Program-made: the position numbers and the translations under genes
Assembly (NCBI GenBank): GCA_004335635.1
Contig: QAXH01000816.1
Coordinates: 1 to 10,762 of the forward strand
Length of the DNA stretch: 10,762 nucleotides
DNA from: Chloromonas sp. AAM2
Taxonomy: Eukaryota > Chlorophyta > Chlorophyceae > Chlamydomonadales > Chlamydomonadaceae
Direction: 5' to 3'
Notes under the pieces: model-generated
Told to the model about the DNA's origin: nothing
Database searches by the model: none
What the model saw: the letters and a program-made list of their open reading frames with translations, nothing else
Shown: one piece after another, positions 7,015-10,762 of the stretch
How the letters are laid out: every line of letters starts with the position of its first letter
Numbering within the stretch: the stretch's first letter is position 1

Positions 7015-7444
7015 TCTAGTAAGACTTCCTGGTTGGCGAGTCGTAGGTAGTTTCTAATTCAGTAGTTACCTAAGTAACTCAGTACTTGCTTCAAAATTCA
7101 GTAAAAATTGCTGCTGGTTAGTGAGATGGACCGAGTAAGTATTGCAGAAGCTCAGTGGCTACTTATATAGTTAGATAATCACTGCCAGTGTTAAATATAT
7201 ACTGTAATCTTCAGTAGGAAATGCTCGTGCATCACCTGTTTTTTTCCCCTCAAAGTAACGCTGTTTACTCGGAGCTGGGTTACTACGCAAATTCTAAGAT
7301 AACCCTGCAGGACTCAAAGGAGGGTCAAAAACAGTTTCAGGTGAGAAGAGGTTATGAACTAGTTCAGTGGCAACGCAGGTGTATGGCTTCAAGATCCTAA
7401 CCATGACCATTATCACAGTTTCAGGTGCAATCACTGTTGCCTGA
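7015..7444. other. A/T-richer spacer between the viral remnant and the telomere-like array
   Basis: No coding block is supported. TTCAGT- or CTCAGT-containing words recur at about 7057, 7078, 7097, 7151 and 7210. A 6-bp stem palindrome (AGTTAC, CTAA, GTAACT) lies at 7064-7079. The 13-mer ACAGTTTCAGGTG is present at 7331-7343 and 7415-7427. The first copy reads CAGGTGAG, a perfect 5' splice consensus, and the second ends in TTTCAG, an acceptor-like end, but no exon was established. Confidence 0.45.
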
Positions 7445-7486
7445 TAGGGTTAGGGTTAGGGTTAGGGTTAGGGTTAGGGTTAGGGT
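7445..7486 (+). repeat. Interstitial telomere-like array, seven TTAGGG-type units
   Basis: Seven perfect copies of TAGGGT (the TTAGGG unit in another register) with the G-rich strand on +. TTAGGG is the telomere repeat of vertebrates and many other eukaryotes, and of some Chlamydomonadales lineages, whereas other green algae use TTTAGGG or TTTTAGGG. More than 3 kb follow on the right, so this is internal and not a chromosome end in this window. The lack of any diverged unit suggests it is young or has been homogenised. Confidence 0.95.
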
Positions 7487-7730
7487 CTATGGTGTCTTAC
7501 TCACCCTGTTTAAGGTGGTGGTCTAACAATGACGGTGACAGAGCGTCAGGTACTCGAGCGAGTAGTTGTTGGCACCACCGTCTCCTGCAGTAACAGAATG
7601 CCTGCCAAAAGAGAATGCATTGTTTCCCGTCCTTGTGCGTTTGTTTGGGATGGCAGAGGCAGCAGGGCATGAGATGACAGAGACACATTGGTCTGCAGGG
7701 CATTGAACACGAATATCTCATCACACCACA

Positions 7731-8035
7731 CTGCCGCAGGGCAGTGGGATGCGGCAGTGGGATGCTTGGGGTCTGTGGGACAAAGTCACCCTTTGCCATT
7801 TGGGTAGACCGTACATTGTGAGCATGGTCAGCGATCTGCAGGACGGTGCCAGCTACATTGCATACGGCTCCAGCACCAAAGGAGTGTAGAGGATTGATCG
7901 CCGGTTGCAGAATGCAGGCAAGTTTGTGGTCAGGATTAGCCGCATGATGAGCTGCAGCCATGTACATAGATGCCACATGCAGAGTCATCTGCAGGCAGTC
8001 GCAAGGCTGAGCTTGTGCGGCAAAGCATCTGACAA
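7731..8035 (-). CDS. Candidate exon of an unrecognised minus-strand gene
   Basis: A minus-strand frame runs from 8045 to a stop at 7497. Its first half has a protein-like composition, with segments such as LHVASMYMAAAHHAANP, FGAGAVCNVAGTV and LQIADHAHNV. An acceptor (CTCCTTTGCGCGCAG) fits a start at 8035; a second one (GCCTGCAG) would give 7988. Beyond about 7765 the composition turns Cys- and Arg-rich. There a different minus frame (7546-7731) becomes the better one, with NALQTNVSLSSHALL and LLAGILLLQET. This suggests either a short intron or a frameshift near 7740-7790, where a 13-bp tandem duplication lies. No family was recognised. It diverges from the + strand gene that starts at 8192. 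Confidence 0.35.
7740..7765 (+). repeat. 13-bp tandem duplication
   Basis: GGCAGTGGGATGC is present twice back to back. As 13 is not a multiple of three, the duplication changes the reading frame of any coding sequence crossing it; it falls where the minus-strand coding signal appears to switch frames. Confidence 0.95.
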
Positions 8036-8191
8036 CTGCGCGCAAAGGAGCACACCCTTACACACACAGCAAGCCACGTGTGCTCAGGGCAGCGAAGTTG
8101 TAACATCGACTCAGTTTACAGAACACGTGCACTGGTGGTTATTGCGCAGCACTGTTTGCTTGCTTTGCCCTGCTGCTGAGAGCTACTAAGG

Positions 8192-9054
8192 ATGTCTTTG
8201 CCTTACTCAGGAAAAAAACACGAGCTAGAGCTGGAAAACGCCATTGTTCGTGAGGTCAACGCATCAGGACACCCGGTGGTTGAAGCACGGCCAGACCTCC
8301 ATGAACTGAACTCCAAACTAGTCAACATGGAGCTTGATGCCGTAGCAGTTGGAGAGGAGACCGCTTACATTGCTGAGCACGAGGAGCGTGCAGCTTTGAC
8401 CAAGGACAATACATTCGCGTGAGTTTCAGTAGACCTCTTAATCGGCTGCACGGCCAACACCAGACACTTGACTGTGTGAAGGGGCCAAGACCACAAGTGC
8501 TTGCCTGTCAGGCTCATTCCCTTGATCACATGCAAGCCGCTGTGCACTGCAGGATTGTTGAAGAGATTTGCAACAAAGCCAAGATAGTTCCTGAACTGGC
8601 AAACAACCCAGCTCTTGCAGGCACCAACTTTGCTGCGTTTAAAGGTGCGAGGCACGCCACCACAGCAGACAAAGGGCTTTCTGGCTCAAAAGGGAAGTGT
8701 AGGCTGTTTTCATTTCAGTTGTTTCGCCAGCTTCTCAAATATTGTTTGATAGCACTGCTCGTTAGATTGGGGCGTGCACGAATAGCAATGGCGCTGTAAC
8801 TCAACATGTGACTTGTGTGTTGTGATGCTGGCGCAGGGCGGCAGATCAAACTTGCGGTCATGTACGTTGATCCCAAGCTTCAGCCAACTCTTGACATGGC
8901 TTGCAAGCGCACAGGCGTAATGCCCTTTGCACGAAATGGCACGTCAATCAGCCGAGTACCAGCGGTCAAGCCCATTGCGTTGCTTGGCACTGGGCGTGTT
9001 GTGACCTCGTTACGGCTGTTCGTCGTTTGTGATATCATCACTATCATCGCCTGA
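8192..9054 (+). CDS. Three-exon gene model, unknown protein
   Basis: Exon 1 starts at ATG 8192 (or after the CTTACTCAG acceptor at 8201-8210) and ends at GTGAGT, 8418. It encodes an acidic, helix-prone peptide (KKHELELENAIVREV, ELNSKLVNMELDAVAV, EEHEERAAL-like end). Exon 2 (8553-8644) follows a CACTGCAG acceptor and ends at GTGCGA; it contains IVEEICNKAKIVPELANN. Exon 3 starts at 8837 after GCTGGCGCAG and is open to TGA at 9052-9054, with KLAVMYVDPKLQPTLDMACK and FARNGTSISRVP. Phases match at both junctions (2, then 1), so the joined frame is open. No domain was recognised. The C-terminal 20 residues are hydrophobic and may be intron read-through if a donor was missed. A TGTAA lies 223 bases after the stop. 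Exon 2 carries the IVPELAN residues also encoded by the 24-bp repeat near both window ends. Confidence 0.55.
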
Positions 9055-9861
9055 GACTGGCACTGGTAGGTGTGATGCGCATGGCTGTGTTACCAGGACT
9101 CAATTGGTGAACGCCGATATGTGTTGCTGAAACGGCAGGCATTCGCTGGCAGTACATCATCATTAGTGCAAGGTTTTCTTCTGCTTGTATGCCAGCAAAT
9201 TGAAGAATGGTTGAACGGACTTGGTTTGGTTATTACAGCTAGCCTTCTTTAAAGTTATTGATGCACTGCCCGTCGATGTAATGTTGAAGTGTTAATGAGG
9301 TGGACAGGCAAACGCCACTTTAATAAGCGGTTGCACACACCTGGTGGACATCCTGTCACATGAACCAAGTATATACCATTTGAGATTCTTTGGCTGGTGG
9401 CTAACATGAGCATGGGATTTACTGCACATTGACCTGACTGCATGCCGTATATCGCTTCATAGCTTTTCCTACGTGCACGAGAGCGAGCTATGGTCTAGGT
9501 AACTGGGAGTTCACGGGAAGGGGCTGATATGAGACAGAATATACCGATTCTGGGTTTATGAGGTTTGGAGTCAAGAGTGAGAGTGTGAGAGCTGTGAGAA
9601 AGGACGCATCATGACTTTTCCTGCTGCAACCATTGACACAGCAGGGTCTGAGCACAGACTAGCACATGTTCTGAGCTGGATACGAACTATGTCCTCGTTA
9701 GCTGCCTGTTTTGCGACCAGACTTTTCAGTGTTGGATGTCGTTCTTGAAAGATGACCCAGTTGTTGAGCTACCAGGACGCCTTTGTTTGTTAGCTGTCGC
9801 TCATGAGAACTGGCATCACACCAGACCAGTGACACACCAGACCAGTATTGTAAAGTCCAAG
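9055..9861. other. 3' flank and spacer, no further gene supported
   Basis: The first 230 bases probably include the 3' UTR of the upstream + strand gene. A purine-rich tract lies at about 9555-9605 (GAGTCAAGAGTGAGAGTGTGAGAG). A 16-bp tandem pair (CACACCAGACCAGT plus two bases) occupies 9817-9848. No exon bounded by good splice signals was seen. Confidence 0.4.
9277..9281 (+). promoter_or_regulatory. TGTAA poly(A)-type signal
   Basis: TGTAA is the usual polyadenylation signal of chlamydomonad genes. It lies 223 bases after the TGA of the + strand gene model, a reasonable 3' UTR length. A five-base word is common by chance. Confidence 0.3.
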
Positions 9862-10150
9862 TTATAACGTCGCCTTGTCACAGTGTGCAGTGTATCTCCT
9901 GTTTCGTCTACCACCTATTGATTTACGAGTCAGCAGCGAGTAATCCAACAAAATCCAACAAAAGAACTCGTATCCAGAAAGGTGTGAGTAATCCAAAAAG
10001 CTCAGTGGTTCAAATGCGAGTAATGGCAGTGTTAGAGTTCGTGCATGGCTTGACAAAAGTCGCAACCTTCTGCCGCTGTTAGTCCCTAAAAGTGTGTGAG
10101 AAAACAAGTAGTTCCCATCTTCAAAACGGTTTGAGAAATGGCAGTTGTGC
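9862..10150. other. Spacer with short dispersed repeats
   Basis: GAGTAATCCAA occurs at 9938-9948 and 9985-9995, with GAGTAATGG at about 10018, and AAATCCAACAAA lies next to the first. A minus-strand frame of 109 codons (9862-10191) crosses here but starts inside the 24-bp repeat and encodes the short repeats as well, so it is not called. Confidence 0.35.
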
Positions 10151-10531
10151 CTACTGGTGCAATAAAAACAAGTTTGCCAGTTCTGGGACAATTCCTATCA
10201 ATACCACGGGCGGTTGGTCTGAGCCAGAAGGAGAAAGCTGCTGGAGGTGGGACAGCACTGCGTCGATGACGAGCGAGTAGGACGGGTCGTCAGGCCAGAC
10301 TGTGAGGTGGTGCATGTTGAGTGCGTCTGCAGCCCCATGGAGATCGGGCAGCAGGCCAAGGCGGCTTTGCACGCTGGCGGCTGTGTCGTCAGGCCCGTAC
10401 TTGAGAAGGTGTTTGAACAAGCCCATACGCAGCTCACGCTGGTCAGCTGAGGCATGACAGTCTTGGGCTGTTGCGCTGTTCACTACATCTTCCTGCTGTT
10501 CTTGAATGCACATGGCAGCCGCCACAGTACC
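10151..10531 (-). CDS. Exon of an unrecognised minus-strand gene
   Basis: An acceptor (CCTTTGCCTGCCCATGCACACAG) precedes an open minus-strand frame starting at 10531. It encodes about 110 residues with clear coding character: RELRMGLFKHLLKYGPDD, then QSRLGLLPDLHGAADALN, then WPDDPSYSLVIDAVLSHLQQ. Third codon positions are largely G or C. It could end at a GTATTG donor (about 10205, after QPPV) or read on through the 24-bp repeat as IVPELANLFLLHQ to a TAG at 10151-10153. The first seems likelier, since the G/C bias fades there. Upstream exons should lie beyond or near the right edge of the window. No family was assigned; the alternation of helices and short acidic loops suggests a globular soluble domain. 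Confidence 0.5.
   Translation of the reverse strand, partial: GTVAAAMCIQEQQEDVVNSATAQDCHASADQRELRMGLFKHLLKYGPDDTAASVQSRLGLLPDLHGAADALNMHHLTVWPDDPSYSLVIDAVLSHLQQLSPSGSDQPPVVLIGIVPELANLFLLHQ
10170..10193 (-). repeat. 24-bp repeat, right copy (inverted relative to 310-333)
   Basis: Perfect reverse complement of 310-333. It sits at the 3' side of the minus-strand exon, in frame with it as Ile-Val-Pro-Glu-Leu-Ala-Asn, and is followed on the minus strand by a T-rich stretch, as is the left copy. Its place suggests either an insertion in an intron start or the last codons of the gene. Confidence 0.85.
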
Positions 10532-10762
10532 CTGTGTGCATGGGCAGGCAAAGGAGGGTCAACATGGGACTGACATCCAATAACAAAACATGTTGGCTGT
10601 CTGCATGACTGTGTGAGTGCAGTGGTGTTGTGATGAGATGCATTGGTCCTGGGGTGGCATTGGATGTGTGCTTCTGCTGACTGGTATGTGAATGCTACGC
10701 CCTACGCAAGCTCAGCCACTTCAACCTTGACAAATCACCAACAGCAACAACAGGTTCCAACC
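10532..10762. other. Right-edge spacer, probably intron of the minus-strand gene
   Basis: The stretch ends in the acceptor used by the exon at 10531 and is rich in TG/CA words. No further exon was found before the window ends. Confidence 0.4.

Noticed and set aside
7905..8189. 94-codon + strand frame leading up to the + strand gene
   Set aside because: It opposes the better minus-strand frame, is Cys/His/Ser-rich, and its candidate junction to the next exon is out of phase.
9990..10060. tRNA- or SINE-like promoter boxes (AGCTCAGTGGTTC near 10000, GAGTTCGTGC near 10037)
   Set aside because: The first word resembles an A box, but the B box is poor, no cloverleaf can be drawn and no 3' tail or target duplication was found.
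310..10193. The whole window as a single transposon bounded by terminal inverted repeats
   Set aside because: The inverted repeats are only 24 bp, lie inside different sequence contexts, show no target-site duplication on their outer sides, and no transposase was recognised between them.

Overview
The window looks like nuclear DNA of an intron-rich eukaryote, most likely a chlorophyte green alga of the Chlamydomonadales. The signs are short coding blocks bounded by GT...AG splice signals (GTAAGC, GTAAGT, GTGAGT), a G/C-leaning third codon position in the best exons, many CA/TG-rich low-complexity stretches, a TGTAA motif of the green-algal poly(A) type, and a short TTAGGG array. No operon, Shine-Dalgarno pattern, rRNA, tRNA or CRISPR array was seen. 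The taxonomic call is inference; no gene here was matched to a named species.

Layout. Positions 1-1000 are C/A-rich on the + strand with a CAA microsatellite and weak minus-strand exon candidates. Positions 1154-1387 may be a + strand terminal exon. Positions 1964-3181 carry a minus-strand split gene whose first exon encodes a clear secretory signal peptide; the first three exons join in a consistent reading phase. Positions 3182-4600 hold weak exon candidates (best: 3712-3903, minus). A 36-bp minisatellite lies at 4609-4930 and a 12-bp tandem repeat at 5206-5265. Positions 5733-5915 hold a diverged 117-bp-offset duplication.

The most interesting segment is 6540-7486. A minus-strand remnant of a D5-type primase-helicase (SF3 ATPase, typical of nucleocytoplasmic large DNA viruses and related elements) lies in an A/T-richer island. 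It is broken by a frameshift and a stop, and its Walker A part is missing. About 430 bp away are seven perfect TTAGGG units. This reads as a decayed endogenous viral fragment near an interstitial telomere-like array.

To the right, a minus-strand exon candidate (about 7731-8035) diverges from a + strand three-exon gene model (8192-9054) of unknown function, followed by a 3' region with TGTAA. At the right edge a minus-strand exon (10151-10531) has good coding character but is unrecognised. A perfect 24-bp inverted repeat sits near both ends of the window (310-333 and 10170-10193). Read as protein it gives IVPELAN, the same seven residues found in exon 2 of the + strand gene, there with only synonymous differences.

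The genes show no obvious joint pathway. The intact system I can support is ordinary algal genes of unknown function; the unusual part is the viral relic and the repeated IVPELAN sequence.
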